Shown here piece after piece: positions 63,846-64,000 of a DNA stretch of 64,000 bases; position 1 is the stretch's first letter, and the number at the start of each line of letters is the position of its first letter. Under the pieces are notes generated by a model that saw only the letters and a list, made by a program, of their open reading frames with translations, had not been told where the DNA came from and searched no databases. This DNA comes from Incurvaria masculella (lineage: Eukaryota > Arthropoda > Insecta > Lepidoptera > Incurvariidae), in assembly GCA_946894095.1 (NCBI GenBank), contig OX335652.1, forward strand, positions 8,207,001 to 8,271,000, written 5' to 3'. The translations under genes were made by a program, and so were the position numbers.

Positions 63846-64000
63846 TGAGCCCGTAGTCCCAGCTGTCACCTAAATTGGCGTTTACGGCAAACCGATCGAC
63901 TGACGTTTTCAAATTTATGGAGAAATTTAAGAGTGCGCGCAGTGGGCGTTAAGCGAATTGACTTTGACAGCCTGAAGAAGTAATACCATAGAATATATAG
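63846..64000. mobile_element. Palindromic 'CACCTAAATTGGCG' MITE, copy 8 (cut by window end)
   Basis: Starts 'gagcccgtagtcccagctgt' then 'cacctaaattggcgtttacg'. The left arm and part of the middle are present. Confidence 0.8.

Overview
The window looks like a piece of an insect nuclear genome, most likely a moth or butterfly. The reasons are: intron-containing orthologues of conserved animal genes (FRG1 and a DCN1-like protein), dense SINE, MITE and LINE content of lepidopteran type, a LINE whose ORF1 carries a PHD finger plus a baculovirus-FP25-like domain, and AT-rich intergenic DNA broken by GC-rich coding islands. No bacterial operon, CRISPR array, rRNA gene or convincing functional tRNA gene is present. 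Species and order are inferences.

Layout. 0-12 kb holds two autonomous non-LTR retrotransposons on the minus strand. The first (about 1.3-6.6 kb) is R1-like: ORF1 with three zinc knuckles, and ORF2 with endonuclease and reverse transcriptase split by one frameshift. The second (about 7.2-11.6 kb) is Jockey/CR1-like and has both ORFs open. 12-17 kb is a repeat zone with duplicated segments and SINEs whose heads derive from 5S rRNA. 17.2-19.7 kb holds a small cassette: a short ORF, an intronless ankyrin-repeat protein, and a protein with OTU-protease-like motifs fused to a GC-rich C-terminal half of unknown kind. The cassette looks foreign to its surroundings, and horizontal transfer is a hypothesis worth testing. 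19.8-34.9 kb is gene-poor. It holds TTAA-flanked MITEs (one interrupted by a 1.36-kb terminal-inverted-repeat element), tRNA-derived SINEs, LINE remnants and a possible minus-strand TATA/CRE promoter near 31.4 kb.

Host genes. FRG1 lies on the plus strand in four exons (34,932-36,960; predicted 259 aa). A DCN1-like (DCUN1D4/5 type) cullin-neddylation factor lies on the minus strand in six exons (49,556-44,448; predicted 254 aa); all splice phases join cleanly. The last two exons of an unrecognised Pro/Ser/Thr-rich minus-strand gene lie at 60,629-58,467, and its 5' part is not found here. These genes are not functionally linked to one another.

The rest is mostly transposon debris, but it is informative. 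Copies of the same families provide empty-site comparisons inside the window: a 247-bp Helitron-like insertion lies exactly between A and T of a palindromic MITE; a TIR element with a 7-bp target duplication lies inside another MITE; and a MITE lies inside a short tandem array. One SINE 3' body is joined to two different heads, 5S-like and tRNA-like.
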